A DNA stretch of 64,000 nt from assembly GCF_025215055.1 (NCBI RefSeq), contig NZ_JANAVR010000002.1, positions 1 to 64,000 of the forward strand, read 5' to 3'. The notes under the pieces were generated by a model, which did not search any database, was not told the origin of the DNA, and saw only the letters and a list, made by a program, of their open reading frames with translations. A program made the position numbers and the translations under genes. The DNA comes from Candidatus Cardinium sp. TP. Lineage in GTDB: Bacteria; Bacteroidota; Bacteroidia; Cytophagales; Amoebophilaceae. This document shows positions 45,777-56,500 of this stretch, in pieces (position 1 is the first letter of the stretch; every line of letters begins with the position of its first letter).

Positions 45777-46997
45777 ATGAAAACAAAACACATTATTCCT
45801 ATTTATATGGTCTTAAATAGCCTGGGTACAATAGTACCTACTATTTTAGTACTTGGTTTTTCAATCACTTTGTTTGAAAAAGATAGCAGTGGTATTTCTG
45901 CAGCTTACTTGGAGCCAGCTAGTTTGTTAGGGATTGGTTTTGCTGGTTTAATTGGTGGTTTTTTTTTCAAACGTTTTTCTTCCTATACCATAGGTATAGG
46001 TGCGCTATTATGCGCAACTGCTACCTTGTGCATCTTGTCGGTATACAATGATGTGAATCTACGCATTTGTACCCTCACATTATGGGCCCTTGCCTGCATT
46101 ATGAGTATTGAACACTCCAATGGTTTTGCTTTTATGAGTAGACAAATAGGGGCGCATGATAAGCCTTTCTTTTTTTCCACTTTTCAAATTTTTTTACAGT
46201 GTTTTAATGTGTTGGCACCTATAGTAGCGAAAAACTTACTGGCCATGATGGGCTTCAAAATGCTTTTGTTACTTTGTAGTGGTATCTACATCTTGCGTAT
46301 CATACCCTGGCAGTTGCTCCGAGACCTTGGTGCAAAAGAAATGGCAGTACAGCCATCTGGTATGTTGACAGGCTTTAAAGAAATCGTTCAAAACTCTGGC
46401 CTATTACGTATCACGAGCTTTCGCCTGGTGAGCTACATTGCAACGATAGCCTATACGGTCAGTTTGCCCATTTTGGTTGCTAGAATGGCTAACGGCAATA
46501 GCGAAGTCAATGCACAATTGCATAGCTATAGCATGAGTTTGATGCACCTAGGCTTTATTCTAAGTGGCATATGTGGGTCATGGATCTTAAAAAGAAGACC
46601 TAAGTGTATTATTTGTTTTTTTAATATTAGCCCTATTTGTATCGTAGTAGCTTCGATTATCGCTTTTTATGTGCAGCAGCCAGGTTATCTTCAGGCAACG
46701 GCATTATTGTATGGCATGGGACTCTATTTATTCAGAACGGCTATTGCGATTATAGGGCAAGCTTTAACGCAAAAGGACAAACTCGCCCATGTTATTTTAG
46801 TGGGGGATGCAGTGGTCAAATCTTTTGCTTATGGCATTGGTACTTTGGTACCATTTTGGATTGTGCTTCCGCCTGTATGGGGTATAGCCCATCCGTTTGT
46901 AGGGTTTGTCTTATGCTCTTTGCTTTCACTGGGTATGATCAAACCGATTACTAAAATATATTTGGCATCTTTGTGTAAAAAAAATAGTACCAAGTAA
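45777..46997 (+). CDS. Major facilitator superfamily transporter
   Basis: About 406 residues from ATG 45777 (AAGG 7 bp upstream; ATG 45771 is alternative). About twelve hydrophobic segments, e.g. MVLNSLGTIVPTILVLGFSI, GIGFAGLIGGFFF, GIGALLCATATLCIL, SMSLMHLGFILSGICGSW and GIGTLVPFWIVLPPVW. The layout and the short basic loops (FKRFSS, LKRRPKC) fit an MFS carrier of the sugar/drug type. Substrate cannot be read from the sequence. In a symbiont it may import or export host metabolites. Confidence 0.75.
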   Translation: MKTKHIIPIYMVLNSLGTIVPTILVLGFSITLFEKDSSGISAAYLEPASLLGIGFAGLIGGFFFKRFSSYTIGIGALLCATATLCILSVYNDVNLRICTLTLWALACIMSIEHSNGFAFMSRQIGAHDKPFFFSTFQIFLQCFNVLAPIVAKNLLAMMGFKMLLLLCSGIYILRIIPWQLLRDLGAKEMAVQPSGMLTGFKEIVQNSGLLRITSFRLVSYIATIAYTVSLPILVARMANGNSEVNAQLHSYSMSLMHLGFILSGICGSWILKRRPKCIICFFNISPICIVVASIIAFYVQQPGYLQATALLYGMGLYLFRTAIAIIGQALTQKDKLAHVILVGDAVVKSFAYGIGTLVPFWIVLPPVWGIAHPFVGFVLCSLLSLGMIKPITKIYLASLCKKNSTK

Positions 46998-47115
46998 AGG
47001 CATAGGGTGGCCACTTTTTTATCAAACAAAAGGTCAGCTTAACCATGCCTTATAACCACTTCTATGGTAATGGAGCTTATAGGGCAGTTTGCCCTTGCTT
47101 TGTTTGTTGTACCCT

Positions 47116-47760
47116 TTATGCCTTTAGCCCTCTATTTTTTATAAAATCAACTGCAATGGCTAACCCCCTATGGTCTATCGAATGGGCAAGATCGGCTAAC
47201 TTATGTGCGCTACATGGTACCTTATGGTCAGATAAATAGTCTATGGCATGATCTATGGCGTCTACGGTTATTACGCTATCTAATACGCCATGAACCAAAC
47301 AAATGGGTGTAGTGGCATTGATGCATTGCGAAGGGGCTACCAATAACCCAGAAAAGCCTATGGTGTATAAGAAAGGTTCCGGCTGTATAAGGGTTAGATA
47401 GATACCCATCATGGCCCCCTGTGAAAACCCGATCACAATGGTATCTTTATTGGTAAGGTTTAGTGTCATTTGTTTTTGCTTAATAATAGCTGTCACTGCT
47501 GCTACATTGCCTCCCAGTAATCTTTGCATTACATATGGTGTGCGATCTTGTAGACTGAACCATTGCCGTCCATAGGAGGCCATATCGTAGGGTTCTATTC
47601 CATGTGGAGCCATGAAATGGCAATCTGGTAAATCCTCCCTAAGGTATGGAGCTAATTTGATCAAATCATGGCCATTAGAACCGACACCGTGCAACAATAC
47701 TACTAATTTTTTTACTGGTAGCACTTTACTCTCTGCTTCAGGATGTATTAAATTACTCAT
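47116..47760 (-). CDS. Phospholipase/carboxylesterase-family alpha/beta hydrolase
   Basis: About 214 residues from ATG 47760 ([20 protein letters not shown]). Features of the YpfH/acyl-protein-thioesterase group: [20 protein letters not shown] (oxyanion loop), [20 protein letters not shown], nucleophile Ser in [11 protein letters not shown], acid Asp in [14 protein letters not shown] and the final His in [12 protein letters not shown]. No signal peptide, so it is cytoplasmic. The natural substrate is unknown; acyl esters or thioesters are likely. Convergent with the MFS gene. Confidence 0.85.
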   Translation of the reverse strand: MSNLIHPEAESKVLPVKKLVVLLHGVGSNGHDLIKLAPYLREDLPDCHFMAPHGIEPYDMASYGRQWFSLQDRTPYVMQRLLGGNVAAVTAIIKQKQMTLNLTNKDTIVIGFSQGAMMGIYLTLIQPEPFLYTIGFSGLLVAPSQCINATTPICLVHGVLDSVITVDAIDHAIDYLSDHKVPCSAHKLADLAHSIDHRGLAIAVDFIKNRGLKA

Positions 47761-47887
47761 TGTTGATCTGCTATTATTGTAAATTGCCAAGGTTGGTGCA
47801 TCATCTATGCTACAACCTATAGATGGAACCATTCAGTATATGGTAACGTTCATGTAACCCCTATGATTCTTTCACCATCAATATATT

Positions 47888-48526
47888 ATGGAAAAACCAA
47901 TAGTTGATAAAATTTTTGAGATTTTAAGCCATAAAAATCAAAACCCTACCACAGAGCTAGTCTATAAAAATGGCTTTACCCTATTGGTAACGGTCATATT
48001 ATCTGCACAAGCTACGGATGTATCGGTAAATATAGCCACAAAGCCTTTATTTGAATGGTGTGATACACCAGAGCAAATGGTATGCCTGGGAGAAGAAGGA
48101 TTAAAAAAGTATATCAAATCCATTGGCTTGTTTAACCATAAAGCCAAACATATTATTGCTCTATCCAAACGATTGATCAACCATTATAATAGCAGTGTGC
48201 CCAACAGCTTTGAAGCACTTTTGCAATTACCCGGTGTAGGCAGAAAAACAGCCAATGTGCTATTAAATTGTTTATTTAACCAGCCAACTATTGCGGTGGA
48301 TACCCATGTATTTAGGGTAGCCAAAAGGATTGGTCTGGCAAAGGGCACCACACCAGAAAAAGTAGAAAACGAACTATTAAAAATCATAGATTTAAAATGG
48401 CGCAGACATGCCCATCATTGGCTTATACTACATGGCAGGTATATTTGCAAAGCACGAAACCCCAACTGTACGGCATGCCCTATTAAAGCATATTGCGCCT
48501 ACTATCAAGAAAGTGCCAAAGCGTAG
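47888..48526 (+). CDS. nth: Endonuclease III (Nth)
   Basis: Base-excision repair glycosylase/AP lyase for oxidised pyrimidines. 212 residues. Helix-hairpin-helix [13 protein letters not shown] with catalytic Lys, catalytic Asp in [14 protein letters not shown], and the 4Fe-4S cluster motif Cys-x6-Cys-x2-Cys-x5-Cys in [21 protein letters not shown] start directly upstream of [11 protein letters not shown]. Convergent with lepA. A short hairpin lies between. Confidence 0.96.
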   Translation: MEKPIVDKIFEILSHKNQNPTTELVYKNGFTLLVTVILSAQATDVSVNIATKPLFEWCDTPEQMVCLGEEGLKKYIKSIGLFNHKAKHIIALSKRLINHYNSSVPNSFEALLQLPGVGRKTANVLLNCLFNQPTIAVDTHVFRVAKRIGLAKGTTPEKVENELLKIIDLKWRRHAHHWLILHGRYICKARNPNCTACPIKAYCAYYQESAKA

Positions 48527-48532
48527 TCCCCC

Positions 48533-48554
48533 ACTAAACCCCTTTCAGTTTAGT
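48533..48554. terminator. Short bidirectional hairpin between nth and lepA
   Basis: ACTAAAC, loop cccctttca in part, GTTTAGT: a 7-bp perfect stem spanning the gap between two convergent genes and including the lepA stop codon. A weak candidate for a shared terminator. Confidence 0.35.
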
Positions 48555-50349
48555 CATCCAACTTCAACACCGCCATAAAAGCCTCTTGTGGGATTTCTAC
48601 TGAACCGACTTGCCTCATGCGTTTTTTACCTTTCTTTTGTTTTTCTAAAAGTTTTCTTTTTCGTGAAATATCACCACCATAACACTTGGCAATCACATTT
48701 TTTCGCAATGATTTTACCGTTTCTCTGGCAATAATTTTCGTACCAATAGCTGCTTGAATACTTACTTCAAACATATGTCTAGGAATAATTTCCTTCAGCT
48801 TTTTACATAAGACCTTACCCCGCTCATAAGCATTTGATCTATGTACAATAGCCGAAAGGGCATCTACCTTTTCGTTATGTAATAAAATATCTAACTTTAC
48901 TAGGTCCGCAGCTGCAAACCTAGATATTTCATAATCTAAGGAGGCATAGCCGCGTGAAATGGTTTTCAGTCTATCAAAAAAGTCAAAAACCACTTCTGCT
49001 AGGGGCAGCTCAAAAGTAAGTTCAACACGATCAGCCGTTAGGTAAACTTGATTTTTAAAAATCCCTCTTCTATCCATACAAAGTTTCATAATACCACCCA
49101 CAAATTCTGACTTTGTGATAATTTGTGCTTTCATAAGTGGTTCTTCAATCCGATCAATGGTAGTAGGATCAGGCATATCTGCAGGCGCTTGCACATCTAT
49201 TAGGCGACCTTTTACGTCTATTACATGAAATTGTACCGACGGTACGGTAGTGATAATGATGATATTAAATTCTTTCTCTAACCGTTCCTGGATAATCTCC
49301 ATATGGAGCATGCCTAAGAAACCACATCGAAAACCAAAACCCAAAGCAGCAGAACTCTCTGGTTCCCAAATCAATGAAGCATCATTTAACTTTAACTTTT
49401 CCATAGCATCTCGTAATGCTTCGTATTCAGTTGTATCTACTGGATAGATTCCGGCAAAAACCATAGGTTTTACCTCTTCAAACCCCTTGATCATTGTGCC
49501 TACCGGACGGCCCGCTTTATCTACATGGGTAACCGTATCTCCTACCTTTACTTCGCTTGCATTTTTAATGCCAGCAATCATATAGCCCACATGACCTGCT
49601 GCTAAAAATGGCTTAGGTATTTGCTGTAATTTTAAAATACCCACCTCTTCCACTTTATAATCTGCATCTGTACTGATGCATTTAATCTGATCACCCGTTT
49701 TAATTGCTCCATTAAAGAGGCGAAAATAGACCTCTACCCCGCGAAAAGTATTGTATAATGAATCAAAAATCATTGCTTGAAGTGGCGCTTGCTCATCCCC
49801 TTTAGGAGCAGGTATACGGTTCACTACAGCTTCGAGTATGGCATCAATCCCAATACCCTGTTTGGCACTAGCAGCAAGAATATCGGTTCGATCGCATCCT
49901 ATGAGTTCTACGATTTGATCTTTTACCTCCTCTGGCATGGCCCCTGGCAAGTCAATCTTATTTAAAACAGGGATAATGGTTAGATTTTGCTCTAAGGCCA
50001 GATATAGATTAGAAATGGTTTGTGCCTCCACCCCCTGTGCCGCATCAACTACCAGGAGTGCCCCCTCACATGCAGCAATAGAGCGGGATACTTCATAGGT
50101 AAAGTCTACATGCCCAGGTGTATCAATTAAGTTAAGTAAGTAGGACTGACCATCGTACATATATTCCATTTGGATCGCATGGCTTTTAATCGTGATGCCA
50201 CGTTCACGCTCTAAATCCATGTTATCGAGCACTTGATTTTTTTGGTCGCGTATATCCACCGTTTTGGTCGCTTCTAGTAAACGATCTGCCAAGGTGCTTT
50301 TGCCATGGTCAATGTGTGCAATGATGCAAAAATTTCGAATATTTTTCAT
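48550..50349 (-). CDS. lepA: Elongation factor 4 (LepA)
   Basis: Ribosome-associated translational GTPase that back-translocates or remodels stalled ribosomes. 599 residues. G1 [10 protein letters not shown], the GITIKSHAI switch I, G3 [13 protein letters not shown]4 NKIDLPGA and G5 ASAKQGIG. The LepA-specific C-terminal domain ends [22 protein letters not shown]. Full length. Divergent from rplS. Confidence 0.97.
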   Translation of the reverse strand: MKNIRNFCIIAHIDHGKSTLADRLLEATKTVDIRDQKNQVLDNMDLERERGITIKSHAIQMEYMYDGQSYLLNLIDTPGHVDFTYEVSRSIAACEGALLVVDAAQGVEAQTISNLYLALEQNLTIIPVLNKIDLPGAMPEEVKDQIVELIGCDRTDILAASAKQGIGIDAILEAVVNRIPAPKGDEQAPLQAMIFDSLYNTFRGVEVYFRLFNGAIKTGDQIKCISTDADYKVEEVGILKLQQIPKPFLAAGHVGYMIAGIKNASEVKVGDTVTHVDKAGRPVGTMIKGFEEVKPMVFAGIYPVDTTEYEALRDAMEKLKLNDASLIWEPESSAALGFGFRCGFLGMLHMEIIQERLEKEFNIIIITTVPSVQFHVIDVKGRLIDVQAPADMPDPTTIDRIEEPLMKAQIITKSEFVGGIMKLCMDRRGIFKNQVYLTADRVELTFELPLAEVVFDFFDRLKTISRGYASLDYEISRFAAADLVKLDILLHNEKVDALSAIVHRSNAYERGKVLCKKLKEIIPRHMFEVSIQAAIGTKIIARETVKSLRKNVIAKCYGGDISRKRKLLEKQKKGKKRMRQVGSVEIPQEAFMAVLKLDD

Positions 50350-50433
50350 TAAACTTAGTTAATTCAAGGAACAAGGTCTTGATCTGTCTTACCATTTATG
50401 GTACTGCAAGGTACGGAATTTAAAAAATAGTAT

Positions 50434-50441
50434 TATCTTTG
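50434..50441 (+). promoter_or_regulatory. TAnnTTTG -7 element upstream of rplS
   Basis: TATCTTTG lies 31 bp before the rplS ATG at 50473 and matches the Bacteroidetes -7 consensus. I do not see a clear -33 TTTG at the expected distance. Confidence 0.5.
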
Positions 50442-50472
50442 CATTAACTTTTATGTAATTTTCTAACCGGTC

Positions 50473-50829
50473 ATGAATAACTTAATAAAATATGTTGAGG
50501 CGATGTGTAACCCTCAACCTGCCCGTATATTCCCCTCTTTTAAGGCTGGAGATACCATCAACGTACATGTAAAAATACAAGAAGGGAACAAGGTTCGTAT
50601 TCAACAATTTCAAGGAGCAGTTATTCAACGGAAAAACCCTAATACTAATGGGGAAACCTTTACCGTACGTAAAGTATCTAAGGAGGTTGGTGTAGAGCGT
50701 ATTTTCCCCTTGCTTTGTCCCAACATTGATAAAATAGAAGTAAAGAGGAAAGGCCGTGTGCGTAGAGCTAGAATTTATTACCTACGCGGCAAACAAGGCA
50801 AAGCAGCACGTATTAAAGAGTTGAGATAA
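50473..50829 (+). CDS. rplS: Ribosomal protein L19
   Basis: 118 residues, the family size. Contains [73 protein letters not shown] and [16 protein letters not shown]19 sits at the 30S-50S interface. Monocistronic here; trmD and rimM, which accompany it in many bacteria, are absent. Confidence 0.97.
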   Translation: MNNLIKYVEAMCNPQPARIFPSFKAGDTINVHVKIQEGNKVRIQQFQGAVIQRKNPNTNGETFTVRKVSKEVGVERIFPLLCPNIDKIEVKRKGRVRRARIYYLRGKQGKAARIKELR

Positions 50830-50986
50830 GGCATTTTGTTGCATATACCTATAGTGGTTGTTGTAACCTTTCTTTCCATTCAGGAATTCGTTTTACCTCA
50901 CCTTTTTAGATAGGCGTTACAACGTCCTTTTTGTATATTTATATATGGATTTACTGTTTCTAGCAGTGCATTTTTTGTATGTATTC

Positions 50987-51079
50987 AGCGCGGTGGTTTT
51001 TTACGTCAAAAAAACCGCCCCTGTAAAAAATCGTGGTATAGGATAAAGTTCATCATTAACCAGTAATGTGAACAGATAC
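50987..51079 (-). repeat. R1 repeat, copy F (deleted)
   Basis: 93 bp beginning GTATGTATTCAGCGCGGTGG and ending CAGTAATGTGAACAGATAC. It holds GGTTTTTTACGTC...AAAAAAACCGCCCCTGTAAAAA but lacks the centre and hairpin. The flanks ATTTTTTGTA (50980-50989) and ATTTTTAGTT (51081-51090) match at 8 of 10 positions, a possible decayed target duplication. It ends 11 bp before tRNA-Thr. Confidence 0.75.
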
Positions 51080-51090
51080 CATTTTTAGTT

Positions 51091-51163
51091 GCCTCCTTAG
51101 CTCAACTGGTAGAGCAACTGATTTGTAATCAGTAGGTTGCTGGTTCGATTCCGGCAGGGGGCA
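51091..51163 (+). tRNA. tRNA-Thr (anticodon TGT)
   Basis: 73 nt folding as a normal cloverleaf. The acceptor GCCTCCT pairs with AGGGGGC (one T-G), discriminator A. D-arm AGCTCAACTGGTAGAGC. Anticodon stem ACTGA/TCAGT with loop TTTGTAA, giving anticodon TGT. T-arm CTGGTTCGATTCCGG (stem includes GCTGG/CCGGC). CCA is not encoded. R1 copies lie 11 bp upstream and 12 bp downstream. Confidence 0.97.
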
Positions 51164-51175
51164 CGCAATAGCGGG

Positions 51176-51560
51176 CATGTATTCAGCGCAGTGGTTTTTA
51201 TTAGGTATCTGTCGTTTTAATGGGCGTTTGTTTCCATTCCGTCCATTTAAAGCGTTCATGTCCACCGATAAAAAAACTTGGCGCTTCAGTAAACTTGTAG
51301 TCTTTAGACGAACCGTCGTGCAGCGGATTAGAAAAACAGTTCATTAAAAGCCCACGCGGTGGGAGGTCTCTGTTTTTCCCACTGCACAACCGTTCGTTTC
51401 ATTACTTTTACTGTGTGCCAAATTTTATTGGCGGACATGGGCAACGACGCATACACATTAGCCATGTCTATCCCTGTGTTAGAATAGATGTCCCTTAAGT
51501 TGACGACATTGCGTGAACAGGTACTACCAACTCTTAAAAACCATTACGCTGAACAAATAG
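51176..51560. repeat. R1/R3 composite repeat, copy G, with extended inverted ends
   Basis: 385 bp. The outer arms catgtattcagcgcagtgg (51176-51194) and ctgaacaaatag at the right match as inverted repeats (TATTCAGCGCAGTGGTTTTTA against TTGTTCAGCGTAATGGTTTTTA). Inside are a truncated inner R1 end (GGTATCTGTC) and an R3 module. Its GTCCRCC stem is split by about 160 bp with its own inverted arms (cgaaccgtcgtgcag / ctgcacaaccgttcg around a gtttttc centre). Then CTTAAGTTGACGACATTG and TGAACAGGTAC follow. No gene inside. It lies between tRNA-Thr and the GH25 gene. Confidence 0.75.
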
Positions 51561-51566
51561 GTCAAA

Positions 51567-52274
51567 TCACTCCCCTCTCCAAATCACATTCATACCCCCC
51601 TTCATCCTATTCAGATCTACTGCACCCATAATACCCCGGACAGATCCTCCGCTAGCATATTGCCAAATGGTCCAATCACACCAACCCCTTGGCAGCTCAT
51701 CTGCTAAGGGCGGCTGTTCACGCCATCTAGCAATCCATAATGGACATTGTTTCACTATATCAGGGGTCACTGCTACATGCGTATCCCAAAAAGATGTTCT
51801 TGTATAGATGTAAGGCATTACCTTGGCATAATGGTTCAGATACCGTACACTTTGTTCTGTGACATGCTGCACTAAAGTGCAATCAGCGCCGTCGTGTTCC
51901 TCTACATCTAGTGCGATAATGGAGGCCTTGTCAGCCAACAGCCCTGTGCTGCTTAGCTGAGATACAAAATTTTTCATTTGTGCTTCAGGTGAACTCGAGC
52001 CAAACCTTAAAAAATGATAGGCACCAGGCCGGAAGCCTGCCGCACACATCTGCTGCACATTTTGTAAGAAATTAGGATCTTGGTAGGTGGCACCCTCTGT
52101 TGCCTTAGCAATAACAAACGTTTTACCACTGCTACCAGGGGTGCACTGATGCCAATCTATTGCGCCTTGATGATGGGAGATATCTATGCCTTCTGCATAA
52201 CTAGATTGCGCTACGTTCCCTGTGCAATGCTTATGCATATTCCATCGATTAGACGATACAGACAGGCCAGCCAT
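51567..52274 (-). CDS. Glycoside hydrolase family 25 lysozyme
   Basis: 235 residues forming a GH25 muramidase domain, which hydrolyses the MurNAc-GlcNAc bond of peptidoglycan. Active-site landmarks: GIDISHHQGAIDW at the N-terminus, VIAKATEGATYQDPNF, GAYHFLRFG, the ALDVEEHDG segment with the catalytic Asp/Glu pair, YIYTRTSFW and TIWQYASGGSVRGI. The N-terminus (MAGLSVSSNRWNMHKH) has no signal peptide, and an in-frame stop excludes a longer start. Hand count of four 60-base lines inside the gene gives 121/240 G/C (about 50%), well above its neighbours. It is bracketed by R1 copies next to a tRNA, so acquisition by transfer is likely. GH25 genes are common in phages. Confidence 0.9.
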   Translation of the reverse strand: MAGLSVSSNRWNMHKHCTGNVAQSSYAEGIDISHHQGAIDWHQCTPGSSGKTFVIAKATEGATYQDPNFLQNVQQMCAAGFRPGAYHFLRFGSSSPEAQMKNFVSQLSSTGLLADKASIIALDVEEHDGADCTLVQHVTEQSVRYLNHYAKVMPYIYTRTSFWDTHVAVTPDIVKQCPLWIARWREQPPLADELPRGWCDWTIWQYASGGSVRGIMGAVDLNRMKGGMNVIWRGE

Positions 52275-52663
52275 CGCCTGTTTATTTATTATCTCGGCTC
52301 ATATCCTGCTACTCAGGTGGCTTAAACAGACTGCTTACCTCTTTATTTGAAATGCATGTAGCCTAAATAATGCACAACTTGAATTTTTGCTACTTATTTT
52401 ATATGATACCTATTATGTATAGAATTTATAATAAGTAACGGTAAAAAACAAAACAATAGGCAATCTTTTACCTATACTATTTTATTTTCCTTATCTCAGT
52501 TTGCTTTACTTTCATGTCATACGCATGATTTTTATAGGACAGGCGCATATAGCACCAACTAAGATGGGATAGAAAAGAGCACTACTGCAACTAGCCAAAG
52601 TAATGCTTTGTCGATGAAGTTGGTTATAAGTAATGGTGCATTTAAAATAAACACTAACTTTGG
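52275..52663. other. Intergenic region upstream of the GH25 gene
   Basis: About 390 bp, AT-rich, with no convincing gene. Small open frames on both strands show no family features. It must hold the promoter of the GH25 gene (minus strand), but no TAnnTTTG element is clear. Confidence 0.4.
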
Positions 52664-52919
52664 GTATATGTTCAGCGCAATGGTTTTTTGCGTCAAAAAA
52701 ACCGCCCCTGTAAAAAGCCGTGGTGTAGAAAGTGTCATCATACAGATGATTTGGAAAAACAGTTTCCTTTGAAGCCCCCAAAGGGGGTGCTTTCTGTTTT
52801 TCCATCTGTAAGATGGCACTTTCAGCGGTTTTTTACCGAGGGCTTGATTTTTTGTCCACTTTTTTATCAAGAAAAAAGTGGGATAAAATTCATTATGAGA
52901 CAGTATCGTGAACAGATAC
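52664..52919 (-). repeat. R1 repeat, copy H (full length)
   Basis: 256 bp with ends GTATATGTTCA and TGAACAGATAC, nearly identical to copy A along its whole length. It includes the AAAAAACCGCCCCTGTAAAAAG block, the gcccccaaagggggt palindrome and the 11-bp-stem CCACTTTTTT/AAAAAAGTGG hairpin. The engB ORF opens just after it. Confidence 0.88.
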
Positions 52920-52971
52920 AGATGAATCATAGATGATGATACGCATTGGGTTAATGACTAGAAATTTGTAT

Positions 52972-53574
52972 ATGAAAATCCATTCTATTGCTCTAATATC
53001 TAGTAATGCGAGCTATACAATGTGTCCCCAGGATACTAAACCAGAAGTTGCTTTTATAGGCCGTTCTAATGTAGGCAAATCCTCCTTAATTAATGCGCTT
53101 TTACAGCGGAAACAATTGGCTAGGGTATCTAAAATGCCTGGGAAAACAGCACTGATCCATCACTTCTTAGTGAACAACCAACTCTATTTTGTAGATCTGC
53201 CAGGATATGGATGGGCACAGGTAGGCCATGCTACAAAAGTAAGATGGGGGAAAATGTTGCGGGACTATCTCTTGCACAGACCAAATATGTCTACTGCCTT
53301 TTTGTTGATGGATGCAAAAATTGCACCGCAAGCCATTGACCTTGAATGCATCAGTTGGCTGGGTCAGCATCATATCCCTTTTGCCATTATTTTTACAAAA
53401 GCGGATAAGAAACATAAAATGGTCGCTCATAAACACTACATGGCCTTAACACGTACCTTGCAACAAGAATGGGCTACCATGCCACCTATCTTTATGGTCT
53501 CTACACACAATAAACTAGGCATGGAAAACGTACTTGGATATATCCAAGCGGTTACGCAAGCTAAAGATGAATGA
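52972..53574 (+). CDS. engB: Ribosome biogenesis GTPase EngB (YihA/YsxC)
   Basis: About 200 residues from ATG 52972 (MKIHSIALISSNASYTMC); the frame is open from 52933 next to the repeat. GTPase motifs: G1 FIGRSNVGKSSLINAL, G2 region GKTALIHHF, G3 VDLPGYGWA, G4 FTKADKKHK and G5 STHNKLG. EngB is needed for late 50S assembly. Nearly adjacent and convergent with tamB. Confidence 0.94.
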   Translation: MKIHSIALISSNASYTMCPQDTKPEVAFIGRSNVGKSSLINALLQRKQLARVSKMPGKTALIHHFLVNNQLYFVDLPGYGWAQVGHATKVRWGKMLRDYLLHRPNMSTAFLLMDAKIAPQAIDLECISWLGQHHIPFAIIFTKADKKHKMVAHKHYMALTRTLQQEWATMPPIFMVSTHNKLGMENVLGYIQAVTQAKDE

Positions 53575-53592
53575 ATAAATGCATCTATCTTA

Positions 53593-56500
53593 TTACCCAA
53601 ATTGCTTCGTATAAGCAAAGCTGACACCAAAAAGCGTCAGATCAGCCCGTGCGCTACTTAAGGGTTGTTGATACAGCTTGACATGCATACGGTGGGCTTT
53701 TGAAATGCGATAGGAAATTTCCCAATCATTAATGAAACGAGAGTTCCTCCCGACTGTACTGGAAAGTTTAAGGTGCTCTGATAACAACAGATAACTTACT
53801 TTAATACTGGTTTTTTTCCATATACTTTGATGACCCGATTGATTCATACCTAAATCAGTTTCTATCTCTAGATTATGGTCAATCTTAGCTATTAAATTTT
53901 GTATGCTTTGAGAAAGGAAATCATTAATGCTATTGCTTAGTGCATCCCAGCCATCTATTTTTTTTTCATTATAGACCCTTTTAGCTATTAACAGACTTAA
54001 AATCTGCTTATTGAGATAGGTTTTATCTAATAACGCTTTTGCGGCACACTCCTCTAAAGCAGTATTGAGTTCAAAATCCATACTTTTTACTGGGAAGAAA
54101 AGCTGGTAAGCAATATGTGGATGGGCTAGTGTACCATATGCAGAAAGCAGAATTTCTACTGGAAGGGGGCGTTTATCATTACTTTGGGGATAAAGCTCTG
54201 CTACAGAGACAACCTGTTTGTAAGATGCGCCAATATGAGCGATCCCTTCTTGGGGATAGCCGTTAAAGTTAACTTGACTATTAGGTGTAATCGTAAATGT
54301 TTTTTGAATGAGATTATAAACAGAGACCGTATACGTGCCACTTTGAAAGAGGTAATTGCCCATCATATAAGGCTTGCGATTGGTACCTACTTCTAGGTGA
54401 ATGGCTCCTGAACCTTGACCTTGTAAACTATCGCTGATATGGTTATATCCGCCAAATAATACCTGGGCCTTTATAGTAGGCAGTATGGTTAGGTCAAGGA
54501 TGAATTTAATGGCCGACCTATCTTCATTTGTTGTAGCCAATTGATCTGACTGATCTTTAGGCTTATTATAGACAATCTCTACCAATTTTGTGGTATTCTC
54601 CATGTCTTCTTTATCGTGTGCAACAATGGTAAAGGTCCCTTGATCGGCGGTGACTTTCATTTTAAGAAGTAAATCATAGATAGAACCTTCCATTTGTATC
54701 GTTCCAGTGGCATATAGATCTCCATAGAAGTCCGGATTATGCATGCGCGTGGTATCTAACAGATGAAAAGTTTGCATATGACCTGAAAGGGTCAATGGAA
54801 ATCCATTTTTTATTACGATATGACCAGATAAGGTGGCATGACCCGATGCGCCATCATGCAACGTAAGTTGGTCAACCTGTAAGGCATTCTCTTGGATTGT
54901 AATGGCTCCAGCCACTTGATAACAGGTGTTCAAATAGTTAATTTTAAATGTACCTTGATCTATGACGCCCTTACCATTTATCTTAGGTGCCATGAGGCTA
55001 CCTGTTACTTGAAACTGGCCGCTTAATTTCCCATTTATATCTGAACAGACAGATGCAAACAAAGGATTCAATAGGTCCAGATCCATTTGGTTGAACGTAG
55101 TCGTTATGGCTAGCTGATCAGTGGGTTGGAGGAGATGATACCAACCATCTATCTGTAGCAGTTGCTTACCATCTTTTTGAAGTATGCCTGCTAGGGATAA
55201 TTTATGCTCAAATAAATGCCAATCTACTTTCGTGCATAAAGTGCCCATCACATGATCTTGAATCGTAGCCTCTTGTAGCCGTAATCTACCCGTAGCTATG
55301 AGCTGATCTTTGTTACGATGGACTACGAGCTTGGTGTCTACTATAGCTTTCAGCGGCCCTACAGATGAAGAATAGTTGAATGGAAAGTGACGTATGGTGC
55401 AGTGTAAGGGATCTGTTGTGGGCAATTGGTTAAGTTGCCCCCCTAGACAAATGGATGCTTGGCCACTCGTTATAGATACATTTCCAATGGCTATGGCAGA
55501 TTTAGAAATCAAACTGCTGCTTTCTGCTTGTATAACCCACACTTGCTCCTTAGTCGTTAACCTAGAAGGGAGTAGGTCAACTTGTATGCCATCATCCATC
55601 AGGGTACCGGAGCAGGCAATAGATAGGTGGTTGTGGCCATTGAACAACTGATTGGATAGGGTAAATGCATTTTTATCCATAAGGAAACGAAAGGATAGAT
55701 GATCCGTTTGCACGATTTGACGCCAATCTTGATGGTTTGAAGCAATATATAACCGGATCAACCGCTTTTTAGTATCCATCAGATGACCTACATTCAATTT
55801 TATTTTGATATTTTCCAACCTACACTGTTTAAAGCAGATAGTGGATGCGGCAGGTAAATGGAAAGAGAAATGATAGTCTCTATCGTAGGAAAAATGACCC
55901 CAACAGTTTGTCGCATCGGATATATATAAATCATCTGAAAACCATCTTAGTATTGGTAATATCTTTTTGCAGTTGATGGCGTAGTCTAGATGCAACCTAG
56001 TAGGTATCGTCAGGCGGTGCGCTGGATGGTTAAGCCGTGCAACGAGATACCTGATATGATGGACTAAGTCACGCAGTGTAAAGGTCCCTTGTAGGCTACA
56101 GTCTATCAATGGAGAGGTGAGGAGCAATAGATCTTTGTATCCATTTTCTATAGCCTGTATGACCACTTGCTTACAGATCACTTTCTGGTCCATTCCCTGA
56201 AGAACACATTGATGCAACCTAACCGTACCCCGTGGACGGTTACTTATTATATTTCTGATTTCGAGTGAAAATTTCGTACTAAGTGATAAGGGAGTTCGGG
56301 TAAAACCAAGTTTTTCTAGACGAACTTGTTCTATGATTCCATCTGCCTGTAAACTTTGAGCCATATGGTAACTACCTGCTACGGTTAGTTGGGCATTAGG
56401 ATCTTTACTATGTAGCTTAAAGGTTACCATTGCATCGGAAAGCCTACAGGAGGCCTCTATCTGCTTATAACTATAATGGTTGATTGTGAGCTCTGTTAGA

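Noticed and set aside
46637-46954. 105-codon plus-strand ORF inside the MFS transporter in another frame
   Set aside because: The transporter frame accounts for the hydrophobic periodicity; the other frame is aromatic and Cys-rich noise.
46995-47060. Possible further R1 fragment (CCACTTTTTTATCAAACAAAAGG)
   Set aside because: Only one arm resembles the R1 hairpin, and the termini and other blocks are absent; it is too short to claim.
52688-52936. Plus-strand 82-codon ORF across repeat H into the engB leader
   Set aside because: It lies almost wholly in repeat copy H and shows no protein features.
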